A stretch of DNA of 64,000 nt from the NCBI GenBank assembly GCA_950106755.1, contig OX467083.1:27337029-27401028 (forward strand), written 5' to 3'. Positions 12,670 through 23,143 of the stretch are shown here, piece after piece. The position numbers and the translations under genes are program-made. Every line of letters starts with the position of its first letter. Position 1 is the first letter of the stretch. The notes beneath the pieces are model-generated. The model did not search any database, was not told the origin of the DNA, and was given only the letters and a program-made list of their open reading frames with translations. This stretch comes from Climacium dendroides (lineage: Eukaryota; Streptophyta; Bryopsida; Hypnales; Climaciaceae).

Positions 12670-15600
12670 ATGATGGCGAGCACTTGCAAGACGACGCGGC
12701 CCCTGGTGGCGATCGTGGCGACTTTCGCTGTAGCGCTTGGGGTTTGTGTAAGACCAGTTGCTGCGGGGGCGTTTTCCAAAGTCGCCTATGCGGATGCGTT
12801 GGACAAGTCCATCCTCTTTTTCGACCTCCAGCGGTCTGGACCGCTTCCGAATTGGCAACGACTCACATGGAGAGCCAGTTCGGGATTGAACGATGGACAC
12901 CCAGAAAATGCAAGCGCTGCAATGCTTTAAGTTCACCCTGATGTTGTGTGTATTTGGTGGTCTGATATATTTATTGGGAATACAATAGAGTTTTCGTGGA
13001 TGAGCTAGAAATTCAACGTCCTCCTGTGCAGATGGAAGGTTTATGTGCTGCAAATCAATTGTTGAACGTGGAAAGACCGGCCAGAGGCTAGGATTTTCAA
13101 CTTAGAGTGAATAATTTAAATACTCGGTGTTCTTTTCTTCTATTTGGTCCTGTCATCGGTCATCCTGTGTATGTTACTGTTGATGATCGGTTTCTGGGGA
13201 TTGGCTAGAATCATCAACTCTAGCTTGTGTTTACAGAGTAGAAGTCATGCAATGTTCTCATATTGCTTTGGCTTTGTACCTAAAGTTTATGAGTTAGCTG
13301 TCGGAGGTAATGTCAAAGTAGCTGGAAGTCCAAATGCTCTTCTAAAAATGTAAAAGAATTACTTGTTTCTTTCATTCCTTCGGTCCTGAGGTTGCCGCTA
13401 GCGGTTGTTGATTGAGTTGTTCGGCTGTGCAGGTGGATCTCACGGGGGGCTACCACGACGCGGGCGACAATGTGAAATTCGGCTTGCCGTTAGCATTCAC
13501 CTTGACTGTTCTTTCCTGGGACGTGGTGGAATACGGAGAGCGACTGCGCGCAGCTGGGCAGCTTGGAAACTCGCTGAATGCGATTCGATGGGGCACCGAT
13601 TACCTTCTCAAAGCAAGCAAAGACCCAGAGCAGTTATGGGTGCAGGTGAGAATCGAACGGGCAAGCTAAGTTAGGGGTGCATGCCATCCAAACTCTCAAT
13701 CTAATTAATGCATGTGAAGGAGTTTCATTTCTCCGAGTTGTATACTAAACTTGATGATCCAGTGAAAAGCGAACTGACTGCTTGGGCCCGCACGTGCTTG
13801 GTTGCGTTTGTGGAATTGGCGACTGCAGGTGGGAAATCCAAACAGCGATCATATGTGCTGGCAACGACCTGAAGACATGGATACCCCGCGAAACGCCTAC
13901 AAGGTGGACGTCAACAGACCCGGCTCCGACGTCGCGGGCGAAACGGCCGCTGCCCTTGCTGCTGCCGCCGCCGCTTTTGCCAATACCGACCCTTCTTACT
14001 CGCGCGTTCTGATCACCAGGGCTCAAAGGGTATGTACAGTACTGTGCATCTCACAATTGGCCCCAATTCCGTACCTACTCATATCTTTAGAGAGATCCCT
14101 CCAACCTTCTTTAGTGAATTCAGAGTACTGTGTTCGATGATGCAAGAAGCTTCAATTCACAATTAAATTTTAGTTAGGTGTCCAAGATGATCTCATCTCT
14201 TGAAGTATTTTTCTCCGACACATCCAGCACGTTTACAAGAATAATATTAAAAAAAACAAAAAAAACATTCAAGTGAATTGGAGAATTAGATTCAAGTCAG
14301 GCCTCCCCAGGTACATTCTGGGTCTAGGAAAGATATCTCTACATATTTTTGTACTACATAATTATATCTAGAGCTCTAAGACACATTCATCTCTTATATT
14401 ATACAGAATATATATGTTAGTTCAAGAAATTTTGACAAAGGAAGCCTCACGACCCGTCAATAGCTCCTTGATAACTTCCAGGATTGACACTTGTGAGAAT
14501 TAGCTTGTTGTTTTACGCCATCAGGCCTCAGCTGTATTGATTGAACTACAGGGTTGCTGAGAAGTGCGAGAGGAAGTTCACTTTTAAATTCTCTGTAATC
14601 GATGTTGGTTGTCAACCATGCAGGTATTTCAGTTTGCGGATCAGCACAGAGGCAATTACCGTGATGCAGTTGCATATGCAGCCTGTCCCTTCTATTGCTC
14701 CGAAAACGGCTACAACGTAAGTCTTCAACAACATGGGTCTTTGTGTCCATTCGGTTGCAGAGCTTCAGACAGAGTTAGAAATAGTGCTTACTGTCATAGC
14801 TAGCTCGGTCGAAGAAATTGTGGATGTGAGTTAGCGGAAGCGTGTGAGACTGCAGGATGAGCTGTTGTGGGGAGCCGCGTGGCTGTACCAAGCAACTGGA
14901 GATAATAGGTACCTCAAATACCTCGTTGACAACGGTGCAAGAATGGGTGGAACCACAGCAACCGTGCACGATTTCAGCTGGGATAGTAAGTACGCAGGCT
15001 TTCAAGTGCTGCTTGCCAAGGTACGCAAGACAACCACAATATTTCTTAGGCTCTCTTGCAGTTAACAACATTTGTCCAATTAAATCTAGCTTCGTTGTAC
15101 TGCAATTGCAGCTGTAAGTAACGATGTCCAGGTGCTAACTGATCACCAAATAAATAATCAGATCATTCTTCATCTTGTGCAGTTTGCAATGAAGGGCACG
15201 CCGGGTCTTCAAGGTTACAAGGACCGTGCCGAAGACTTCATCTGTTCTGTATTGCCGAGGAGCATCAGTCCCATCTCGAAAGTTGATGTCACTCAAGGTA
15301 CTGTATAATTGAATAGTTGAGGTTGAGGACACTGTATGTAACCATCAGTTCTGATCCAAGTTCGTATTAATTATCGTGGGGCAGTGGTCTTGCGCTTCCA
15401 CAGCTGCAGATGTTTGTAAGTCTAGTGGGTAAACTCTGTCAATCTTTCAGATTCAAAGGACATATCCATAATATGGCGATATTCTTTTACCATTTTTCCA
15501 TTCTTTTTCTAGGACTGGTATAGATTTCAGACCACATGGTCTAAACCTAAAAATGCCGAGTTTGTGGAATATTGCAATTTTAACAAAATATCCGTTATTG

Positions 15601-16839
15601 CAGGAGGGCTGCTACTTTTCAGAAGTGGTGACCGATCCGACCTGCAGTTAGTGACAGCAGCGGCCCTGCTTCTCACAATCTACTCCAACTATCTAGCCGA
15701 CGTGGGAGGGGTGGTCAATTGCGGGGGAACTCGTGTAGCCCCGGTACAACTCTTTAAGCAAGCACAAAGACAGGTACACAGTTCGTGTCAGTGCGGACGT
15801 CGTAAGATTATATACCAGACTTTCCACTTATGTTCAATGTGATGTCCATAACGAGCTAGTCGAGCAACCCTGACAAATTATTCCTTATTCGCAACTCCTG
15901 GTCTAACTACCTAGGACCTAAAAACAATATTACTCTAATTTCTTCTAAATGCTGGGCTCATTTCCTCCCATTTTGAAAACGGGACAAATACGTTTCCCCA
16001 TACAAATTGAGACCAATCTTTAGTAAAAGATTGAGAGCTAACGACCCTAGCCTGTGAATGAACTAATCCTTAGGTCATCTTTGTCCAAATTAAAGATATA
16101 GGTGACCAAAACCTTAGAAAGTCAGAACCAACACGCATCCAACATGGTATAGAATATAATGTGACTACTGAAAAATGTCCAAGCTCCAACCGATCCTTTC
16201 AATCGTCACGTGTACACTGAGAGGATCAGTCCTGGATGGATTTGTTCATAAATCTCAATATTGGAACAATCAGAAAACTGTCATTATAATTGGAATTGCC
16301 ATTGATCAGATTTTGTGGAGTGAGTCATTCGAAGGCTGGTTCTTAATTAGTGGACAGATTTGTGGATATATCTCAATACTGGTACAATTAATCAGAAAAT
16401 TGCTAATTTCATTGCAATTGCCATCGGATTTCATGGAGTGAGACATTTGATCGATGGTCGACCCTTAATTAGTAGATGTTCCATTGTACATATGTGCTGA
16501 ACCTTTTTTTGTTCCGTGCAGGTGGATTATATTCTGGGAGTCAACCCACAAGGCATGTCATACCTGGTGGGCTTCGGAGCCAAGAGCCTTACGCAGGTGC
16601 ACCACCGGGCAGCGTCCATCCCTGCTGTGAGAGTGAAACCAGACAAGGTGACTTGCCAGCAGAGCTGGGCTTACTTCAACAACGCAGGACCCAACCCCAA
16701 CCAAGCCACGGGAGCCATCGTGGCTGGGCCGGACCGATACGACAACATCGTGGACCTGCGGTCCAACCATGAGCAGATGGAGCCGGCCACTTACACCACT
16801 GCTCCCATTGTGGGAGTGCTGGCTGTGCTTGCCACTTAA
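12670..16839 (+). CDS. Secreted GH9 endo-1,4-beta-glucanase (cellulase), complete, eight exons
   Basis: Exons are 12670-12909, 13433-13645, 13829-14029, 14624-14716, 14856-15020, 15183-15297, 15604-15773 and 16522-16839, giving 504 residues in one frame. The N terminus is a cleavable signal peptide (hydrophobic core [13 protein letters not shown], about residues 12-32), so the enzyme acts in the wall or apoplast on beta-1,4-glucans. The family motif [11 protein letters not shown] with the catalytic Asp residues is at about 89-99, the HHRAAS motif at 426-431, and the acid Glu in [14 protein letters not shown] at 486. There is no membrane anchor and no C-terminal CBM49, so it is a class B type enzyme. 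The GT that follows exon 1 would leave a stop in frame; a GC donor (AAAT/GCAAGC) restores the family sequence at exactly the intron position of the second GH9 gene. The ATG chosen is the first of two adjacent Met codons. It is a tandem duplicate of the gene at 60372. Confidence 0.93.
16215..16475. repeat. Tandem duplication (about 125 bp) in intron 7 of the first GH9 gene
   Basis: About 16225-16352 and 16353-16475 are diverged direct copies sharing CATAAATCTCAATATTGG/GATATATCTCAATACTGG, AATTGCCAT, CGGATTTCATGGAGTGAG and CTTAATTAGTNG blocks. The intron is enlarged to about 750 bp compared with the 122 bp intron 7 of the second GH9 gene. Confidence 0.75.
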
Positions 16840-16998
16840 AAGACTTTTCGGTCACCTTGACGAGCTAGACCCCTCTCAGGGTTTTAGAAATAGTGACAAA
16901 AAGATTCTGTCACCCTTAGCCATGTCAAGATTTGTATTAATTAATTGTAAACACACAACTCGTGTGTCAGGCTGTGAATTGAATGCAGTCTCACCCAT

Positions 16999-17004
16999 AA
17001 TAAA
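16999..17004 (+). promoter_or_regulatory. Candidate polyadenylation signal of the first GH9 gene
   Basis: An AATAAA hexamer lies 160 bases after the stop codon of the first GH9 gene. The position is typical, but plant signals are loose, so this is a candidate only. Confidence 0.4.
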
Positions 17005-17223
17005 AAGAAATGCTTGCATTGCCTGAGTGTGTTCTTCCTAAGGCCACAATGGCTTTGGAGATGGACTGCCGGATAGTGTAAGGCATATTGAATTCTAATT
17101 TGGATCACGCTGCACAAATGACCAAAAAGGAGTCCTCTTCTCTGTAGCATGCTGCTATTGCGATTGCCTGGAAAACTGAACACAAACATACATCATCATC
17201 ATGCCTCACCAAGTAAAGGCCAT

Positions 17224-17270
17224 CTAACCTAAACCTAAATTCTAAAACCCTAACCCTAAACCCTAAAACC
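17224..17270. repeat. Interstitial telomere-like block (CCCTAAA type)
   Basis: About six degenerate units of CCCTAAA/CCTAAA (for example ACCCTAACCCTAAACCCTAAA) lie between the first GH9 gene and the SNF2 remnant. CCCTAAA is the Arabidopsis-type plant telomere unit and also the telo-box promoter motif. The block is too short to tell a repair scar from a promoter element. Confidence 0.75.
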
Positions 17271-17284
17271 AAGGATTCATGGAT

Positions 17285-17490
17285 TGAAGACAACGAATTC
17301 AATTGATCATATTGTAAAATTTATAAATTGGATGAGTCCATAGTTTTTATTACCAGAATCAGTACAGCACATGGCATGTGTTTGTAAGAAAAAAATGGAC
17401 CCCAAAAAGTCCCCGTAAGACCTCCTCAAAACTGCTGAAAAACAAGGAACTCGGCCCAATTTGAGCCTCAGTCTTGATCCTGTAGCAGTT
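17285..17490 (+). repeat. Copy of the GH9 upstream region (pairs with 59880-60075)
   Basis: This segment and 59880-60075 are diverged direct copies. Shared blocks are TTCAATTGATCATATTGT, a CAGAATCAGTA/CATAATCAGTA block, GGAC..AAAAAGTCCCCGT and AAAACTGCT..AAAA. The distal copy lies about 300-490 bp upstream of the second GH9 start codon, so this copy looks like the 5' flank of a GH9 gene left just 3' of the first gene. Confidence 0.7.
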
Positions 17491-17530
17491 ATCAATAGAA
17501 ATTCTCTAGATCGAATTTGAAACTACTAAC

Positions 17531-18250
17531 CTGGATCTTCTTGCCCACACCCATTTCATCAACAAGGAAGCAGCGTCCTCCTCGTCGGTAAAAGTACTTC
17601 ACGCCTTCCCTCAGGAAAGCAAGTAAGGTTTTTGCAAGGCTTCGCGTTAAGTTGAGAAGCAACAGGTCCACCTCTAAGTCAGTGGTGTGATCGGGGGTCC
17701 ATATGGAATACCACATTAATTCTGCTGCTCGGCGAAACTTCTCCATGCCAACACCGTGCGTGTGGACCATTGATGGTATTTGCTCATATTTCCACACCCT
17801 TCAGTGCTTGTCACCTTGTCGAAGTCTTTCAGATTACAGACAGGCCACTGTGCTAAGGGTTCCAGATTCTCACATCAGGCCTATGCTGTACAGGAAGAAC
17901 AATAGAATTACACCATACACACCATGCATATCTGCTGCACAGGATTACTCCCGAATTGCAAAACATACTCCCTTCAGTTGCTTCCAAGTAACAACCGCTG
18001 CGTCGTTTCTGGCCTTTTGAAGGTTCTGCCAATATATATGGCTGACATGCATGGTATAATACCACGTTAAATTGGATGGTGAAATCATCTTCAGAGCCTG
18101 AAGATACGGAACAATTTTCTTCTGACAGAGGAAAAAAATGTATGATCCAGCCACCTTCGGTTTAGGCTTTTACTTACAACTGCTCCTTAGATAGGCTACA
18201 GAAGCTCCCCGGATGGACTTGCCTTTCGCCAATGAAAGGTCTTCCAAAGC
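17531..18250 (-). pseudogene. SMARCAL1-like SNF2 ATPase gene remnant
   Basis: On the minus strand the exon ending at 17531 (CAG/GTTAGT donor) encodes LLAFLREGVKYFYRRGGRCF followed by LVDEMGVGKKIQ. This is the start of a SNF2 helicase domain: the QREGV..RGGR..ADEMGLGKTLQ block typical of SMARCAL1/ZRANB3-type fork-remodelling ATPases. The Walker A Thr is replaced by Lys (GKT to GKK), which should abolish nucleotide binding. Upstream pieces at 17698-18250 have broken frames. No downstream helicase motifs follow. Parts of this remnant recur at 45197-45475 (direct) and 57590-57855 (inverted), so it has been fragmented and copied. Confidence 0.65.
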
Positions 18251-18299
18251 TTAATCCTCGGCTGAATCATTCAGTGAAGAGCCGCCGTTTGGCGCACAC

Positions 18300-20515
18300 A
18301 AAAAGAAATCATGTTCACGAGGCAACAGGCTTGTAGAGAACGTACGTGACCTATCAAAGCTCACTACTGAGTGTCACTAGCAGCACCATCAGATTCCTCA
18401 GTCAGGAGATTGTTTAATCGGGCAGGATTGCATAAGATCGAAATTACCGCCCTGGAAATATTTATAGGGTTTCTGGAAACTAAGGCTTCAAGTCAAGTTA
18501 TTTGTTACAATTTAATTGCTTGTTCACAGGGTCGAGTTAGTTTTCTGAATTTACTTAGCTGCACTCAGGTACCCTGAAACTAAGCACAATTTATCAAGTC
18601 TGGCTATGGCGTGAAGTCCAGCATTGATTTTCACTGGTTGTAAAATGTCTTTTCAATGCTCAATGGTCACCCTGCCGTTAGCATGTGACGAGCTTACGAC
18701 GAAGCATAATGATATTGTAATGCGACAGCAGCCAGGACTCCTGTGAAATGAGCGATCCTTTAATTAAACATGGATTGACAGAATGATTTGGGCCTACATA
18801 ATCCTTTTAACATGGATCAATTGAATTTTACGATTCAGAGCAATATATAATTAGGCTTGAACTAAGAGGTACTTGTCTCTAATTAAGTACTAGCAAGTTG
18901 ATCAGATCTACATATAAATTTGAGATCTACACATTAATCGAAACAGCTGCACCTGTATGCCATATGTAACGTACTAAATCTGCCTTGCAGTACGTGTCCA
19001 CAATATGACTTGCATACTGTCGATCGGCAATCAACTTGGACTGTAAGCTTTTACCGATTGAATCGTGGGATGATTCTGATTCTAGGTGTCTGAAGACATC
19101 CGACTGACGCTTGGACCCAGGGAAATCTCCGTCGATAAGACTTCGCGATGCGTTGCAAGACTTCGATTCGCAGTTATGGGCAATTTCGTTAAAATGGCGA
19201 AATTCCATTGAAATGGCGGTTTTCCGGTAGCCGAGAAGACCGGAAACTTGTTGAGATGCGGCATGCAGGGTTCTTGAAGTGCATACTCTATTGTTTTTTT
19301 AGCGCTCATGGGATGGAATGGGGCCCCTCCCCGACTGGGAAGCCCAGATTGAGGTCATGATGGAGGATCATACAATAGAAGACTCAAGCATTTTCACCTA
19401 TTGGAAAATAGGAAAGCCAAAGAGACAGTGCAATGTGGGATTTTTTTTGGGCAATTCATTAGTCTGAGGTCTTAACTAGACTCCAGTCACTCCACGGTCT
19501 CAGAGGAAGATGGCATTGAGGGTCGGTTTAAGGTAGGGGGCTCATGAAGCGACCCTTTACGGGATGGTCGGCCTTTTTAATGGTCTTTAGATGCCTGAAA
19601 TTATTTTACTTTATTTTTCACTTGAAGCAAATCTGATTTGGAATTTAACCCAAGTGGTTTCATATTTTTCAGAGCATTTATGAATTACTTATGAATTTTC
19701 AAAGAATTCTGCCGTAGGTACCTATTTATGATCCCTAGGCCTTGCAAAACCTACACACGTGCGGTCTGAAAACAAGCACTGTAGCATGCAAAAATATAGT
19801 AGACAAGGTTCCTAAATGTGATGTGTACTAAACCAAACTCCTAAAGTGCCAAGGCCTATTTCTGGTCCAAAAACACTCAAAACTGCCATTTTTGCTCAAT
19901 TCATCCAAGGCACCAGAAAAAAACGTTTAAAGAAAATCAAGCCATAGGATCTTGTACTTTACTTATATGAGATCACGTGGTAACAATTTCATGAAGTTTG
20001 ACCATATGGATTAAAAGATATTAACATTCAAAGTTTGAGTGCATTTTTTTTCTGAATGCACACACATGTTTTCAGAAATGGACCCATATTGGCTCTAATT
20101 ATGTCCCCTATCAAAGTATGAACAAATAATTGATAAATGATAAACCTCTTTTTCATCATCAAAGGAACATTGATTACCTAGTTACCAACCTCTTAAGGTC
20201 CATTTTAAAGCCAGCTAGGGGACGGTCTGAAGAAGAGGGTTGGAATTCCATCCACCTACCTTAGTGGACATCATCGTTCACGGAACTTGCTGCAATTTCC
20301 TCCATCGCCACTAAGAAGTTTGCGTAGCCAAATGTACATGGGAGCAAAGTCCTTGGAAGAATTAGATTTTCGAAAAGATTGCAACAGACCACAGAATTTG
20401 ATTGCCAGCTTGCTACTTCCTTCACATAGAAACTAGCATGTACACGGTCACTTGCCTATCACAATTTCCCCAATGGAGGGATCCCCTACAACTTGTCTAA
20501 TCCTTTTGTTTCAAT
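18300..20515. other. Spacer with one MITE-family fragment, no gene recognised
   Basis: Apart from the GGGCAATTTCGTTAAAATGGCG fragment at 19175-19225, this stretch has only short frames without family motifs. Composition is moderately AT-rich with scattered GC-richer patches, which suggests several old insertions. Confidence 0.6.
19175..19225. repeat. Fragment of the AATGGCG MITE family
   Basis: Contains ATGGGCAATTTCGTTAAAAT followed by GGCGAAATTCC, the terminus seen at 11925-12024 and, in reverse orientation, at 44990-45115. A second AAATGGCGG follows at once, so this is probably two abutting ends. Confidence 0.6.
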
Positions 20516-20520
20516 TTCAT

Positions 20521-20673
20521 CACTACAAGAGAAAGTGTCCAAATTGACAGAAACTGGCCTGAATCAACTAGTCCTAATTGACAGAAAGTGGCCTGAATCA
20601 ACTAGTCCTAATTGACAAAAAATTGACAAAAAATTGACAAGTTTAGACAATTCGGACACTTTCTCCTGTAGTG
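20521..20673. mobile_element. CACTA-family MITE, 153 bp, with CAT target duplication
   Basis: The ends are inverted copies of about 26 bp: CACTACAAGAGAAAGTGTCC at 20521 and the complement of CACTACAGGAGAAAGTGTCC ending at 20673. The flanks are CAT at 20518-20520 and CAT at 20674-20676, the 3 bp duplication expected for CACTA transposition. Inside are two direct copies of TTGACAGAAA.TGGCCTGAAT and short TTGACAAAAAA repeats. It is non-coding. Confidence 0.88.
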
Positions 20674-21239
20674 CATCGAATACCACTCCAACGGATGGCC
20701 TTCTTGATTTGATATGCACTGAATAACGCGATATGTTTTATTCAATACTTGAACATTTGAGTCAATCGTGGGGGTGCATTGTGGGAACAAACAATCAATG
20801 AATAAAACAGCAGGGAACAAAAAAGCTCATTAAAATCAACGTGCGTGCATGCCAATAAAAACACGGTTTTGGTTTGAAGAACAAATACTTTATTCAATTT
20901 GAATATGGATTTCTCGGAGGGATCCACCATTGTTTACATCATTCCTAGCTTCCCCTCAAAATACATGGTGCACCGACTTTCTTTCCCAGAAAGGAAAGAA
21001 GGGAGGGACGAGGAAGGAGAGGTGCCCTCCTGAAAAGGAGGTCTGACCATCCCTACCTTATTTGGCCAAAGCTTGCACGGTGACCCATAGCTTTCCAATG
21101 CCCAGTAGCTTGCCATATGATAAGCTGGAGGGTCGGCAAATTTGCACTCGGCATTTTTTCGATCGTGCCTCTTAAATCGATCGTATCCTCGCACGTGTGG
21201 GGAGTCGTCCGCTTGATCAACACCAGTAAGTACCTATTT

Positions 21240-22030
21240 GCCAAGCATGTTGTTGAGAAGACTCTACAGGGCACTGTGAAGTCCACGATCAAATGCTGGT
21301 CAATAGCAACGCGAACCAATGTTGGCATTGCCTTTGTGCCCAATGAATCATTGTTAAATTTGTGGCTTGTGTGGTGAAGAAGCGGAAACAATGACAGGCC
21401 ATCCACATTCCAATTAGGAATATTCATAGGGGAAGTTCGCTTTATCTTTTAAGATTCCGTGGTCGCGCATAACTGTGGGTCCTCTAGATACGGATGGGTG
21501 CCGCATTGACAGAGTGGATGCAGAGTTGACAGAGCTCCTTTGCATGATGGAGGGTAGTCAAGGGCACGCTCGAACCGTATATTATTCAAGATGGGATGGT
21601 AGGAGCGACCGTCATCCATTTTCTATGCCACATCCCTTCGCGTCCGTCAACTCGATTAGACCTGATGTACTATTGGCGGTAATGGTAGGAGGATCGCTCT
21701 ATCTCAGAACTTGCTCACTGTGCACAAACGAGCTCCGTGAACACTACATCCACTCTGTCAATGCCGCACCCATCCATATGTAGAGGGCTTGCAGTTATGC
21801 GCGACCACGGAATCTTGAAAGAGAAAGCTAACTACTCCTATGAATATTCCCAATAGGAATGTGGATGGCTTGTCATTGTTCTCGCTTCAACACACAAGCC
21901 ACAAATTTAACAATGATTCATCCCGCACATAGACAGTGTCAGAATTGGTCGGCACCGCAATTGACGAGCGTGTGTCCGAGGTTCTCATAGTGCCCTGCAT
22001 GGATCTCGCAACGACATGATTGACAATAGA
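21240..22030. repeat. 0.8 kb inverted repeat (arms about 320 bp)
   Basis: Left arm about 21240-21560 is the diverged reverse complement of about 21720-22030. Matching blocks are ACAGGGCACT, AATGAATCATTGTTAAATTT, GTGGCTTGTG, TTCCGTGGTCGCGCATAACT and GATGGGTGCCGCATTGACAG. The left arm carries an open plus-strand frame through VVEKTLQGTV..NESLLNLWLV; the right arm keeps a related frame on the minus strand. I do not recognise the peptide. The similarity of both translations suggests duplication of a gene fragment. Confidence 0.75.
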
Positions 22031-23140
22031 TGCCTGCTGGCATTGGAGAAATTAATGGTGATCCGTAGATGCTTCTTGTTATTTGCAAGAGCCCCGATGA
22101 TGCAATTTGAGAGGGGGCCGATTTGCTACAATGATACCAATGACACTATGCTTTGGGAAAGAGTGCTATGCTATGTAGCGATGGGGAAGCCAAACTATTC
22201 ATAACAACATGGATATTCTTATTTCTATATTCAATGTGTGGGGTGTACTAGAGTGTATTGTAGAGAAGAATGATCAAATGAAAATGATTTTAGAATCCAA
22301 TATTCATCTACAGTTCTATAGCTCAACTACATTCTACATCCAAGGCGGAAGCTCCGCGCAACCTTCCATCTTGACCTCCTCAAACGAGTCGAGGATGTTA
22401 GCCCCGGTTTAGAGCGGGCGGTCTGAACCACTTGTAGTGGCATTCGAACCTCCACATCGACTTGCTCATTCGTTGTGTGGGCTGCTTTGGGAGGAGGTTG
22501 GCTCCGCAAGTGTGAATGGTGCACCCAGGATCCTGCACAACAAGCCAACCGTGAGGGTCCGTCGGACAAGAGTGGCTGTTCAATGACGGCATAAATAAGC
22601 CCATGACATGTTCAGAGTGGAAATGGAGCGCAATAGAGTGTTCGATAGAGAAATAATTTCTCCCCATCCTAGACTACGTCATAGGGTAGGGCGGGAAAAA
22701 ATTATTTCTCCATCAAAGTCACCCGTCGGCCCTTGCGTACCTGAATTCAGCCATCCCCATTAGCTATTGATGAGCCCACCTTACAATATGTGCAGCCCGT
22801 CGCATCTCCATGCGGCCGCCGATCGCGTCCTCCATTTAAATTCGAGCGGACGTGACGTCCTGGCCCGCCTTGTCGGGGGTCATGCAACCGTCGGAGGAGC
22901 CCACCCCTTCCGTCATCTGCATTCGTCGCCGCTTGCCGCGTCCGGTGCCCATTCGGGAATCGACGGCAACATGCCCGCCCAGAGCGTGAACGCGTCGACG
23001 CCCCTACACACGCATCAAGTTTTTGTGTGGGCATCAGATTTTTTTTTGGGCTTCCTCTTCCCTCTTTGTCGGGTGAAATAATCGTCCCCTTCTCTAGTGT
23101 ATTTGCTGACAAAGTCCGGATATTCCAGCACGAGGTGCCT
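22030..23140. other. Spacer at the 3' side of the HAD-like gene
   Basis: Holds a degenerate copy of the accessory-region palindrome near 22408 (GGTTTAGAGCGGGCGGTCTG) and a short hairpin at 22644-22714 whose arms contain GAGAAATAATTTCTCCCC and its near complement. The segment 22790-23060 is GC-rich with overlapping frames on both strands, none of which I can assign. Confidence 0.6.
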
Positions 23141-23143
23141 GTC

